A stretch of 64,000 bases of DNA from Harmothoe impar. Lineage: Eukaryota > Annelida > Polychaeta > Phyllodocida > Polynoidae. The position numbers and the translations under genes were made by a program. Shown piece by piece: positions 45,806 through 55,985 of the stretch. The stretch covers positions 64,209,773 through 64,273,772 of the forward strand of contig OX381707.1 of NCBI GenBank assembly GCA_947462335.1, in the 5' to 3' direction. Each line of letters starts with the position of its first letter. Positions within the stretch are counted from its first letter, which is position 1. Below the pieces are notes generated by a model that was not told the DNA's origin, ran no database searches, and saw only the letters and a program-made list of their open reading frames with translations.

Positions 45806-48800
45806 ATGACACAGTACGTATGCGAAAAGTGTTTCAAAATGTTTAAAAGAGCGTACAACCACGAGAGACACGTAGAAAATTGTAGAGTAGTAGCTAAGTT
45901 TTGCCCTCTATGCGGCGAAGGGGATTGCCGAAAGAGCGCTTGTCGACGCGAATCTCTGGACGGGGTGACCGTCCCTCCGCGCATATGTGCTGTACCGAAC
46001 GGGGAGGAAACGTTCACGGCGAATTGGTCTGCGATACAAACGGGCGTCAGGATGCACGGGACTCGCGTGAGTGTAACAAACTTCAGGCTACCAACCGGCG
46101 AGTTGAGTGACGCTGTAGATACTATGCGTCGCATTCACTTGACACAAAGATTCAGATACAAAGTGGGTTTCTCGGTAGGCTTACTGTTACAACACAGAGA
46201 AGACAAGAGCAAACTGCGCTACTTCCACGCCTCCCAGAACAACGCAACTCTCATACAACCGCTCCCTACTGTAACTAATTCAGAAACTTTGGAAGAGCTC
46301 CTCTCAAAGATGCAAAACACCGTCGCTTGCGAGGAGGTACGGAAACTTTGCGACGCTGACACCAAGTGGCACGTTCTTTTTCCTACCAATTTGAACATCT
46401 GCGTTTACATGGGACCGGGGGAATTCCCCATAGGCGGTAGGATCACTCAGGCCGGTCGAGTTGGAAAGAGAAGCGGCGTGTTAGATTTTCCCAACAAGGA
46501 CAACCTCTGCATCTTCCGCTGCATTTCCTTTCACTTATACAACACCAGCAAGCGCGCTTCAGATTTGTTACGTCAGTTCTGTCCCGCGGCCACACCTGAA
46601 TCCTTTCCGGGTCTGAACATCCGCGACTTACCCGCGTTAGAGAACTTGTTTGACGTACAAATAGCGGTTTACACCGCGTCGCGTCAAGTGCCGGGGCGGA
46701 AGTTGAGAAGACGCGTTACTCTGATCAGACCGCCTTCCAGAACTGTGGCCGCCCGAGGTAAAGTCAACCTACACCTGACGGCGAAAGGCGGTTTGCACGT
46801 CTCTCTCGTCACGGACTTCAACGCGTACGCGGGCATATACGAATGTTGCAAGTGTAAGGCGGCGTTCACCACCGAGTTCTTGCTGAAGAGACACAGGAAC
46901 CAGCTTTCCTCTTGCCGACAAGTCAAGTTGCGCTACGTAGGTGGCATCTACCAAAATTCGAGAACGATTTTCGAAGCGCTAGCAGACTTCTCCATTTTTC
47001 CCCCCGACGGACATTCCGGAATCTACCCTTACAAGATCGCCTTCGATTTCGAGGCTTTCTTCAGACCGTGCAAAGAACCGTCGACGGAGCACGTGTCCCT
47101 GCTGTGGGATCACGTCCCTTTGTCGGCTAGCGTCGCATCCGACTTTCCGGGGTGGGAGGGGCCCGTCTGCTTCGTCAGAGCGTCCGACGCAGATTCCGAC
47201 CCCTTGTTGGACCGAGTTTTAAATCACATAAACGAGAACGCCAAAGCGATCGGGGAAGCTGTGCTAGAACTTTACCGACCGACCTTAGCGAAGTTAGATG
47301 CGGCGATAGGTGAAGCTCTCCTGCTGGAGGAGGCGACGTTCACCACCCCTTCTCCAGGCGGCTTCGCTGCGGCTCAGACCAGACACCCGTTAGTTCAACT
47401 GAAGAAGCGTCTTCTGAGATACATCCGTCAAGCTCCAGTGGTGGGCTTCAACTCGGGGCGTTACGACTTGAACCTGATCAAAATACGCCTTCACTCGTTC
47501 TTCGCCTCCGGAGACCGAAGAAACCAAGAATTCAGCGTCATAAAGAGAAGCAATCAATACTTGGCGGTTTACACACAGCACAAGGTTTTCTTGGACGTAG
47601 TCAACTATTTGGCACCCGGTTACAACTACGCGACCTATTTGCGAGCTTTCACCAGGAACGAAGAGAAAGGTCACTTTCCTTACGAATGGATGACGTCTAC
47701 CAGGAAACTGGCAAACAGAACGCTGCCGCCGAGATCGGCTTTCGACAGCGAGCTGACGGGCGTCAAAATGTCCGAATCCGACTACGCCGCATGTCAGAAA
47801 GTTTGGTCCGACGAGAAGATGCAAACTATGGAAGACTACTTGATCCACTACAACAACAAAGACGTGAAACCTTTCATAGAAGCTCTGAAAAATCACGCTA
47901 AATTTTTCCAAGATCGCGGCATCGACATGTTGAAAGACGGAGTTTCTCTCGCCGGTTTGACTTTACGCTTCCTCTTCCAAAACCTAGAAGACGCGTTCAC
48001 AACGTTTCCCCAGTTCGACGCCGTCCTCCACGCTCTGATCAAAGAGAATCTAGTCGGCGGTCCTTCCATCATCTTCCATAGATTTCACGAGAAGGGCACC
48101 ACGCGGATAAGGGAGCACAAGTACGGCGAAGAAGCGAGACCGTGCCAACACATCCTAGGACTAGACGCTAACTCTCTGTACTTGCGCTGCATGAGCGAAG
48201 CGCACTGCACGGGCTATTACGCGGTGAGACGGCCCGAGACCGAGTTCAAGCCCGAAATCAGGCAAAGAAACTCTCACAGCGCTTTGGAGTGGTTACGCTT
48301 CGTAGAGCACGACCGCGACGTGAAACTGCGCCACGCTCTGAACGGCGGCGAGATGGCGGTAGGCTGTCGGAGAATTCGCGTGGACGGATTTCACGCGGCC
48401 TCTAATACGGTTTTCCAGTTTCACGGGTGTTGGTTCCACGCTCACGAGTGCATACCGTCGCACCGATATCAGTGCGCTTCACTGAGAGAGGAGAGACGCG
48501 ACAGAACGACCAGAGTAAGCGCTTACTTGAAAGCGTTAGGTTACAAGCTGGTCGTCGTGTGGGAGTGCGAATGGCGAGAGATGAAGCGTCGAGATGAGCG
48601 GGTCAAGGCCTCCCAACAACGCTGGAAGGTTGACGCTTTGAAAGTGTCTCGAAACGCGATGAGCGAGAGCGACATCCTTTCCGCTGTGAAAGAGGAGAAA
48701 ATGTTCGGTTTAGTTCAAGTGGACATCACTACGCCGCCTCACCTACGAGAGTACTTCGAAGAAATGACCCCCGTTTTCAAGAACGCGACCGTTTCAAAAT

Positions 48801-49933
48801 CGGACATAGGCCCTCACATGTCAGACTTTGCGCAGGAAGAAAAGCTGTTGAACACGCCTCAGAGATGTCTGATAGGGAGTTACCACGGAAAAAATATTCT
48901 CTTGGGAACGCCGCTTCTCAAGTGGTATTTAGAGCACGGTTTGATAGTCACCAAAGTGCAGCTGGTGGTAGAATACCTACCTAAACGCTCCTTTGCCGGT
49001 TTCGCGGACGAAGTGACGGCGGCGCGAAGACGTGGCGACGTGAACGAGAACGAGAAAATTCTGTCAGACTGTTACAAGTTAATGGGAAACGCTACGTACG
49101 GTAAAACAATCTGCAACAAAGAAAAACACACGGCGGTGAGATACACTGACAGTCGGAAGTTCGAACTATTGGCCAATTCGTGGCGCTTCAAAAAGGCGTC
49201 CGAGTTGACTTCCGATCTGTTTGAAGTCGAACTACAACCGAAAACGGTCAAGAACAACCTCCCTATTCAGATAGGGTTCATGGTATACCAGTACGCGAAG
49301 TTGAAAATGTTAGAGTTCACATACGACTTCTTGGATAGATTCGTCGATCGGCGCGATTATGCCCTTTGTCAAATGGACACCGACAGTCTTTACATGGCTC
49401 TCAGCGGTGCCACGTTGGATGACCTAGTGAAACCTCGCCTGAGAGAGACGTACTTCAGAGAGAAACGAAAGTGGCTTCCGACAGCGGTGTGCGACGAGCA
49501 CTTAGAGCTTTTCGTGAAGACAAAAACGGAAAGAGTGCGAGAATGGTGTGCGCCGCCCGGCGGATGTTGTGAGAGACGGTACCTTCACGATCTGAGAACT
49601 TCGGGGCTCATGAAAGCGGAGTGGGAAGGTGACGGGATCCTAAGTCTCAACCCTAAGACTTACATTTGCTACGATCGAGTCAGCGACACCGGTGAAAGAA
49701 AATCCAAAAAATGGAGTGCAAAAGGCGTACAGAAGAAACAAAACCCCCAGGAACCAGACGCCTTCTTAGATGTTCTTCGCCAACGAAAAACTCTCATTGC
49801 TGTAAATAGAAATTTCAAAGTGGTGCGAAACAAAATGGTCACCTACACCATAGAGAAAGACGGCGTGCGCTACTTGTATTATAAGCGTCGCGTGCATTCT
49901 GACGGTGTGACAACGAGTCCTTTAGAGATATGA
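45806..49933 (+). CDS. polB: Protein-primed-type family B DNA polymerase (1375 aa)
   Basis: The chosen start is the ATG at 45806; the frame extends four codons upstream only through GTG. Numbered from that Met: a C2H2/C2HC zinc finger at ~4-26; a motif (DNLCIFRCISFH, ~232-243) like that in related metazoan polymerases; a second finger at ~346-370 (YECCKCKAAF); exonuclease motifs I (DFE, 414-416), II (FNSGRYD, 548-554) and III (YNNKD, 682-686); polymerase motif A (LDANSLY, 786-792), B (KLMGNATYGK, 1091-1100) and C (DTDS, 1191-1194); and the late PKTY motif (1283-1286). All catalytic acids are present, so it is probably active in both proofreading and synthesis. A block at ~870-925 (FHGCWFHAHEC, GYKLVVVWECEW) resembles the Vsr-like endonuclease fold seen in related polymerases. 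No separate terminal-protein gene is evident; the long N-terminus could supply it. AATAAA signals follow at 49942 and 50003. Confidence 0.94.
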   Translation: MTQYVCEKCFKMFKRAYNHERHVENCRVVAKFCPLCGEGDCRKSACRRESLDGVTVPPRICAVPNGEETFTANWSAIQTGVRMHGTRVSVTNFRLPTGELSDAVDTMRRIHLTQRFRYKVGFSVGLLLQHREDKSKLRYFHASQNNATLIQPLPTVTNSETLEELLSKMQNTVACEEVRKLCDADTKWHVLFPTNLNICVYMGPGEFPIGGRITQAGRVGKRSGVLDFPNKDNLCIFRCISFHLYNTSKRASDLLRQFCPAATPESFPGLNIRDLPALENLFDVQIAVYTASRQVPGRKLRRRVTLIRPPSRTVAARGKVNLHLTAKGGLHVSLVTDFNAYAGIYECCKCKAAFTTEFLLKRHRNQLSSCRQVKLRYVGGIYQNSRTIFEALADFSIFPPDGHSGIYPYKIAFDFEAFFRPCKEPSTEHVSLLWDHVPLSASVASDFPGWEGPVCFVRASDADSDPLLDRVLNHINENAKAIGEAVLELYRPTLAKLDAAIGEALLLEEATFTTPSPGGFAAAQTRHPLVQLKKRLLRYIRQAPVVGFNSGRYDLNLIKIRLHSFFASGDRRNQEFSVIKRSNQYLAVYTQHKVFLDVVNYLAPGYNYATYLRAFTRNEEKGHFPYEWMTSTRKLANRTLPPRSAFDSELTGVKMSESDYAACQKVWSDEKMQTMEDYLIHYNNKDVKPFIEALKNHAKFFQDRGIDMLKDGVSLAGLTLRFLFQNLEDAFTTFPQFDAVLHALIKENLVGGPSIIFHRFHEKGTTRIREHKYGEEARPCQHILGLDANSLYLRCMSEAHCTGYYAVRRPETEFKPEIRQRNSHSALEWLRFVEHDRDVKLRHALNGGEMAVGCRRIRVDGFHAASNTVFQFHGCWFHAHECIPSHRYQCASLREERRDRTTRVSAYLKALGYKLVVVWECEWREMKRRDERVKASQQRWKVDALKVSRNAMSESDILSAVKEEKMFGLVQVDITTPPHLREYFEEMTPVFKNATVSKSDIGPHMSDFAQEEKLLNTPQRCLIGSYHGKNILLGTPLLKWYLEHGLIVTKVQLVVEYLPKRSFAGFADEVTAARRRGDVNENEKILSDCYKLMGNATYGKTICNKEKHTAVRYTDSRKFELLANSWRFKKASELTSDLFEVELQPKTVKNNLPIQIGFMVYQYAKLKMLEFTYDFLDRFVDRRDYALCQMDTDSLYMALSGATLDDLVKPRLRETYFREKRKWLPTAVCDEHLELFVKTKTERVREWCAPPGGCCERRYLHDLRTSGLMKAEWEGDGILSLNPKTYICYDRVSDTGERKSKKWSAKGVQKKQNPQEPDAFLDVLRQRKTLIAVNRNFKVVRNKMVTYTIEKDGVRYLYYKRRVHSDGVTTSPLEI

Positions 49934-49941
49934 AAAAAAAA

Positions 49942-50045
49942 AATAAAAAAATAAGCGTGTGCATCTTTTCAAAAATAGAGTGTTTATCAAGATTGAAAAA
50001 AAAATAAATAAAAAAAAATTAAAAGAAAATATTGTTGTGTTTTTA
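49942..50045 (+). terminator. Polyadenylation region of the polymerase gene
   Basis: AATAAA at 49942-49947, 50003-50008 and 50007-50012, followed by a GT-rich TTGTTGTGTTTTT at 50032-50044 that would serve as the downstream element. The GT-rich piece is part of the inner inverted segment, so the leftward gene runs into the same sequence after its own stop. Confidence 0.65.
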
Positions 50046-50120
50046 TTATCATACGGCTTCTTTTACTAGTAAGTCGCGCAGTCTCTTAAAGCGTCACTCA
50101 TGTGACGACGTCGCTTCCAG
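50030..50120. repeat. Inner inverted segment, right
   Basis: Inverse of 42020-42127, sharing GTTGTGTTTTTATT, CATACGGCTTCTTTTACTAG, GCGCAGTCTCTTAAAG and CGCTTCCAGTC. Confidence 0.7.
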
Positions 50121-50142
50121 TCACGGGATCCTAAACAAAAAA

Positions 50143-50604
50143 AAAACTTCTTCTTCTTCCGGTCACGTGATCAATCAGGTCGCTTCCGGTTGGCCATTAA
50201 GTCGTGTGACGTCACTTCCGGTCACGTGACTCATCAGGTCACTTCCGATCACGTGATCCTAAATTAGGTCATATGACGTCACTTCCGGTCCCCTAAGTAG
50301 GTCAGTAGGTTACCCAGAATGCACCATCCCCTAAGTAGGTCACTTCCGGTCACCCAATGGAGGCCTCTGATTGGCTGCAGGGTTACCCAGAATGCACCAC
50401 TAATCCCCTAAGTAGGTCACTTCCGGTCACGTGACCAAATGGAGGCCTCTGATTGGCTAACTAGGTCACGTGACGTCACCACTAATCCCCTAAGTAGGTC
50501 ACTTCCGGTCACGTGACCAAATGGAGGCCTCTGATTGGCTGCATATCGATTGAGTAATAAACAGTACTTAACTATAGTCCCGTTCCGATACATACTATAC
50601 TACT
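50143..50604. repeat. Right terminal inverted repeat with promoter-motif array
   Basis: Inverse of the left TIR. It contains about seven CTTCCGGT sites plus degenerate ones (CTTCCGATC, CTTCCAGTC), GTCACGTGAC, TGACGTCA and GATTGGCT. One stretch (GGTTACCCAGAATGCACCA, present twice) is not in the left TIR, so the two ends differ in the number and order of subrepeats. Confidence 0.85.
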
Positions 50605-50610
50605 AACGAC
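50605..50610. repeat. Target-site duplication AACGAC, right
   Basis: Perfect copy of the left duplication immediately after the final CTACT of the element. Confidence 0.9.
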
Positions 50611-51700
50611 CTCTAACAATATGTGGTCTTATTTAATGACCTCTAACAAGATATGCTCTCCAGTAACGACATCTACCTTAAAACCTTGTGTATAGGCTGT
50701 GACTAGTACTCAAGTCAGATCACCGGTGCAGCTTATATGATTGACCAAAAGTCGGGTGCGGCTTAGGGTACAGGGACCCTGAGTCGGACAGACACCTTGA
50801 GTCGGACACCATTGACTTTGAATTACATAATCAATATTCACAACTCACATATAATGCCAACTAAATATGAAAATCCAGGTATTCTTCCTTCTGACAAACA
50901 CATCCGACCACATATAACTCACTTCTTATATTGTTCTATGATTGCTTAAACACAAGATGAAACTCACAATGGAAAAATTGGTTCCCTTATTCTGCTTGTT
51001 CTGGTTTTCCTATTATAGTGACATAATTCCTAAGCCTAATGATAAAAATATATTATGTATTTTTTGTGAGGGTCTATGTCAAAAAACATGAAGGTGTCCG
51101 ACTTGAGGTGCAGTTTAACCTTTTAAAATAGACATATTACATTCTAAGAACAGTGTGTTACCTTTACACACTTATCAACATGCTTTTCTGCAGCCACTTT
51201 TAACACACATTTTGGTGTAACACGCTACACACTACACACTCTTTGCCAAAAGTCTAACAACTATAGGTGACCATCTTTCCATTGCCCAGGGGAATGTGAT
51301 CCCCTGTAACAAAATTTAACATATCAGATGCAGGTACATTGTACTAGATATATCATGTGGGTTTGGGGTCCATGATATCATAAATCACACTGTTTGGTGG
51401 GAGATCACAAGATGTGGTCCCATGTAGCGACATCGAACAAGATGTGGTCCCATGTAATGACATCTAACAAAATGTGGCCCAATCAAATGACATCTAACAA
51501 GATGTGGTCCCATGACTTCGATCACTATGTGGTTCTATGTAATGACATCTAACAAGATGTGGTCCCATGTAACAACAAATAACAAGATGTGGCCTAATGA
51601 AATGACATCTAACATGATGTAGTCCCATGTGACATGATGTACCTACCATGATTTGTTCCCCATTAACAACATCTAACATGATGGTACCAGAACATTATGG
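50611..51700 (+). repeat. 30-bp satellite, right part, with intervening non-coding DNA
   Basis: Satellite units resume at 50611-50680 and at 51405-51690. Between them lies a GTGCGGCTTA-type repeat (to ~50770), a GAGTCGGACA doublet (50790-50812) and AT-rich DNA without recognised content. Confidence 0.7.
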
Positions 51701-51734
51701 TAATGAGATAAATTGTACTGGATAGATTGGTCGG

Positions 51735-52310
51735 TATGGGGTCTTTGCAACCATTCTGCCATAGTTGGGTTATGCGTATTTGGAACCTACATCAGACCAG
51801 TTAATGTATATCTATTACGCTTCATAACAGAACTGCCAAAACGTTGTAAAACGTTTTGTCTTTGCAACCATGTTGCCATAGTGGGCCCATGCGTATTTGG
51901 AACCCACACCAGACCAGATAATGTTTATCTACTATGCGTCATAACAGAACTGCCAAAACGTTGTAAAACGTTTTGTCTTTGCAACCATGTTGCCATGGTG
52001 GGCCCATGCGTATTTGGAACCCACATCAGACCAGATAATGTTTATCTACTATGCTTCATAACAGAACTGCCAAAACGTTGTAAAACGTTTTGTCTTTGCA
52101 ACCATACTGCCATAGTGGGCCCATGTGTATTTGGAACCTATTTAAGACCTATTTTAAAAAAAAATTGGTATTGGAGCTAGATCTACCATAGTGGGTCCAT
52201 GCGTATTAGGGCTTGACCAGACCAGAAAAATGTGTATTTGCCATAAAAATGCCAGAACGTTTTAATGTGTTTTCCTTTTAGAGCTAGACCTACCAGAGTG
52301 GGACAATGTG
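51735..52310 (+). repeat. Tandem repeat, ~116-bp unit, four to five copies
   Basis: Units contain ACGTTGTAAAACGTTTTGTC, TTTGCAACCATGTTGCCATA, GGGCCCATGCGTATTTGGAA and ACCAGATAATGT. A 155-codon open frame (51713-52180) is a repeat artefact: 116 is not a multiple of 3, but units with indels keep one frame open. The last unit is interrupted by the element at 52316. Confidence 0.85.
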
Positions 52311-52315
52311 TAGTG

Positions 52316-53228
52316 CACTGTAAAAAAAATTCCGTTAAAATAACGGAGATTCACTGGCACCACTGGGTGCCGGACTTTCACCGTTATTTTTACGGTCACT
52401 GTTTTTTCCTAAGTCACCGTTATTTTTACGGAACTGTCACCGTTATTTTTAAACAAGAAATCTCCGTTATAAAAATTTTTAACAGTGATTCTCAGTACCG
52501 TTAAAAAAACGGTGATTCACTGGCACCACTGGGTGCCGGATTTTCACCGTTATTTTCACGGTCACCGTTCTTCCCAAAGTCACTGTCATTTCTACGGAAC
52601 TGTGAATCACCGTTATTTTAACAGAATACAAAACATCACTGTATTCTGATTCAGTGCCTAAACAATAATTGTAATGGTATTTTGTGTAATTTAACTGATT
52701 TGTCCCAGTGTTATTCAGTTCATTTATCCCCCTAAACCTAACTCCATGCTCAATATGGTTCCAAACCCAATTTGGTACCAATCAGCAATATCATCTTAGT
52801 GTCAAGACTTCAGACCTAATCATAAGGAATGAGTCTATGAAAGCCTTATAAAATGCTTCATGACACTTCGTAATACCAGTCCATGAGCAGAAGTCACTCT
52901 AGGATGGCTACAGAGCAAACCTTACAGCTGTATCTGTATATATTTTTCTTATCACCACAAAAATGGTGTTCCTAGCATCTAGAAAAATCTCTTCATGAAC
53001 CAAACTGCCACCTGGTGTGATAAAACTGAAATCAATTAAACATAGCTTCACCGTAAAATAAACTGTGTTTCACTGTAAAAATAAACGGTGTTTCACTGTA
53101 CTGGATTACGGATATTCAAAGTAAAACTGATTGATTTTACATTGCCTCACCGTAATCATATGTTATGATGAATCACCGTAAAATTTTACACTGATTCTCC
53201 GTATATTCAACGGAATATTTTTACAGTG
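52316..53228. mobile_element. 913-bp TIR element (CACTGTAAAAA ends)
   Basis: Starts CACTGTAAAAAAAATTCCGTT and ends AACGGAATATTTTTACAGTG. The interior has many ACCGTTATTTTTACGG and CACCGTAAAAT palindromes near both ends and an ordinary central part (52640-53030). The flanks show only a possible TG duplication. No coding capacity. Confidence 0.7.
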
Positions 53229-53324
53229 TGGGCATGACAATTTAAATTAAATAAAGAGGAAAATCACTCCCTGAATACACATAATTACGTTCTGGGAGCC
53301 AAAAACTTGAAAATTCCATTACAC

Positions 53325-53715
53325 ATATTACGTTCTGGGGGTCCCCTGACAAAAAGTACTGGCGTTTTGAGGGCCATTTTTACACCCCACATCATTACGT
53401 TCTGGGGGTCCCCTGACAGAAAGTACTGGCGTTTTGAGGGCCATTTTTACACCCCACATCAGTACGTTCTGGGGGTCCCCTGACAGAAAGCACTGGCGCT
53501 CCTAAGGATATAGTGCTTTTTGTAAAGACACCCTGACGTCAATTAATGTACTTTGATAACTGAGTGTATATTAAGTAAGTTCTTATGAGATGAAAAATAA
53601 CCAATTTTGGAAAAATAGTTTGAGGATTATATTTCACTATCCCTAATCTATATTTCTGTCAGATTTTTGCTTTAAATCCCATCTTTAAAATGGCGCTGAT
53701 GTCGTTTTGCATCAA
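53325..53715 (-). repeat. Inverted copy of the 65-bp-repeat element
   Basis: Three ~65-bp units (ATTACGTTCTGGGGGTCCCC, CTGGCGTTTTGAGGGCCATT, TTACACCCCACATC) are followed by GATATAGTGC and end near GCATCAAAACTCTT (53707-53720). It is the inverse counterpart of 31589-31782/36754-36830. Confidence 0.65.
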
Positions 53716-53759
53716 AACTCTTTATATACTGTGTAAACCCCCCCCCCCCCCTTCCTTCT

Positions 53760-54550
53760 GGCAAGGCATGGCTTATCCCTCATGTAAAACAATTAACAGT
53801 GCAACTACAGAATTACAGTGTTAATCACATCATTGATTATAGCATAAATGGCCATATTGTGCCCCTAACGCTAGCTAGAATGTCTATCACATGCCTTTTA
53901 TAAGCCCTTATCAGGATGGATCATCCAACATTTTCAGGTATTAATGCCTTTTTCGATCAGTTATCCCGGCACATAAAACCAAATGTAGAAAAACCATTTT
54001 GTTTTGGACCACTTGACAGTCACTAGTGAATATTAATTCCCAGAGAACACACAACAGGGGCTGAGCTTCCTTTTTGATGTCACATTTTTACAGCCAATCC
54101 TATGGCTCTATTTCATCACGTGGTCTGACTCTTTGATTGCGACGGTGATGCGCTTTGTGCTAGAGCTCTGTTGACATGTCAACCTGGGCCCTAAATCAAG
54201 CTTTCTAAATAATTTTTCCTGTGGAAAATGCAAATTTAGGAGCAAAGGGGTGTTGTCGGCAGTGGCACACCGGGGAATAGAAGAGGCCATGACAGAGTGA
54301 AGTTGTCATGCACAAACCCCTGCGCAAATGTTGGCCAATTTCCGCAGCCCCAGCATGGGTATGCCTTCTGGTGTATTTTCCATCAAACTGGGGACATCTA
54401 TCATGAATATGACAAATTAGTTTGCCTAACCAATCTCATTTCAACAGCTACTTCTATTAAGGAAATTTGCTGAGTGCATTCCCTTCGGCAGAGATTTGCA
54501 TTGCCTAGTTTACGAATATTTATGAGGCTTAAGTATAATATTATTTAAGA
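53760..54550 (+). repeat. Paralogous block F, copy 1 (partner 60275-60910)
   Basis: Strong landmarks in order: ATTACAGTGTTAATCAC, ATAAATGGCCATA, ATCACATGCCTTTTATAAGC and CCTTATCAGGAT, GACAGTCACTAGTGAATATT, TTTTTGATGTC, CATTTTTACAGCCAATC, then GGAATAG.AGAGGCCAT and AGAGATTTG. Conserved spans of up to ~30 bases survive in otherwise diverged DNA. No reading frame is conserved. Confidence 0.75.
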
Positions 54551-55439
54551 AGACGTATTTCATGCTGCTAGTACGATCCTAGGTACAATCTAATTACCCT
54601 GAAATAATTTATGGATTTCTCACGTGCGGCGGTGGCATAGTCTACATTTAAGGTTTTAATCATACATCGTACCAAGATGATAGGCATTTCTTTCTATCTT
54701 TACTAAAGTGTACAGGGAACTATTAATTATAGTCAAATTGCCGATTTCCGCACCTAACCCTAATACTATGGATCCCAAATGCAATTGATACAGATGATTG
54801 GTATTCCTGTCTGTCCTGCTATAGTGTATAGGAAAGTACTAATCATAGTCAAATTGTCCTACATTACCATCCCTTTCCTCATTATATCATAACAAATGTC
54901 AACATTCTAAAACAGTATCACCTTTGCTAAAACAACACTAAATCATTTCAAAGTCGCTGAGGGTAGGGAAGCGGGTACCCCGAGAGAGCACACCCGAATG
55001 AAATGGAATCTGATCACTCAGGGGCGAATTCTACCAGGAAACTGTTAGAAGTCAATTCTATTACCATCACATCCTAACCTCTTTTGGGTGTAGCTGTAGG
55101 TTTCCAGGACATTAAGGTGCCTAATGTTGGACTCTAAAACCCTTAGATGGAGTAATACTGGTAGATTTGGATGACATGATTGACTGTAATATACCAACCC
55201 AGGAAACTGGGGTGAGGAAGGGTGAGACTATTGCGAGCATTGCCCATAGAGCAAGGTAGGGTGAGCCCTGTGTGTAGAAGCTCGCCCTATGTGCTAGACT
55301 GGGCAAGCCTTGTGCCTATAGCCTCCTCTGCCCTAACCCACACTGAGGGTGACCCTCTGGTCTGTGTGCTGGCACACCACCTTACCCAAGGTCCCCCAAG
55401 CATGCACACCAGTATTTAGTAGTTTGTGTATTGCCAGTG

Positions 55440-55600
55440 TGGATAAATAGAGGTTCCTTTATATGGCCACCCAACACAGATCCTATAGTATAGTGGTCAT
55501 CACTGGCACTTTGTATGTGAAAGGTCCAGGGTTCAAGACTTGGCCATGTCAACCTACCTACAATTTTTTTCTTATTTTTACTAATGTAACTTTACAATTG
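55440..55600 (+). repeat. tRNA-Val-like SINE, copy 1
   Basis: ATAGTATAGTGGTCATCAC (A box) and GGTCCAGGGTTCAAGAC (B box) resemble the two halves of animal tRNA-Val. It is preceded by GAGGTTCCTTTATATGG and followed by CATGTCAACCTACC. The anticodon stem is degenerate, so it is a SINE and not a tRNA gene. Confidence 0.65.
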
Positions 55601-55854
55601 TCCACAAAATACATGTCACTGGTCTATTGTTCTTAAAACAAGGGGCAACTGGGAGAACTCACATCATAGCTGCATAAGGGCTTTCCTTATGCTACTGCAA
55701 GCCCCTATTGTAACTCTTCCACAGTGCCACACAGTTCCAGCCATCAAGCCTGGATTTGGGCAACATGGCAGAGAGCTAGATAGGGCTAGCACAAGATTCA
55801 GGCTTGTGTGAGGGCAATCCTAGGAACGAAAGGTTAAAACATTCCAATGTAATA

Positions 55855-55985
55855 CATATAGGTTCCTTAGATATCCCAACCTTGTACCCACATGGTAGTC
55901 TAGTGGTCATCACAGTCACCTTGTATCCCAAAGGTCCAGGGTTCGTGACTCAGCCATGTCAACCTTCCCACCATTTATATTCAAT
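55855..55985 (+). repeat. tRNA-Val-like SINE, copy 2
   Basis: TAGTCTAGTGGTCATCAC and GGTCCAGGGTTCGTGAC, flanked by TAGGTTCCTTAGATAT and CATGTCAACCTTCCC, match copy 1 throughout. Confidence 0.65.

Larger units (their letters stand above)
41069..50604 (+). mobile_element. 9.5-kb Polinton-related element with three intact genes
   Basis: A complete element of 9536 bp. It begins AGTAGTATAGTATG and ends with the exact inverse, and is flanked by AACGAC on both sides (41063-41068 and 50605-50610). It encodes a protein-primed-type family B DNA polymerase, a protein with a PC4-like C-terminus and a tandem death-domain protein. Six-base target duplication, AG at the 5' terminus, long TIRs and the polymerase type are all established Polinton/Maverick features. 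Known full-length Polintons are 15-20 kb and also carry a retroviral-type integrase, an FtsK/HerA-type ATPase, a protease and usually capsid genes; I find none of these. The element looks clearly more GC-rich than its surroundings. Intact ORFs and matching TIRs suggest recent insertion. Confidence 0.9.

Noticed and set aside
47390..47911. 173-codon minus-strand frame opposite the polymerase
   Set aside because: Antisense shadow of a conserved coding exon with no motif of its own.
41069..50604. Interpretation as an integrated free-living virus such as an adintovirus
   Set aside because: No capsid, protease or packaging ATPase is visible, so particle formation is not supported, although shared ancestry through the polymerase is likely.
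51713..52180. 155-codon plus-strand frame with repeated CNHVAIVGPCVFGTH motif
   Set aside because: Product of the 116-bp tandem repeat; no independent sign of coding.
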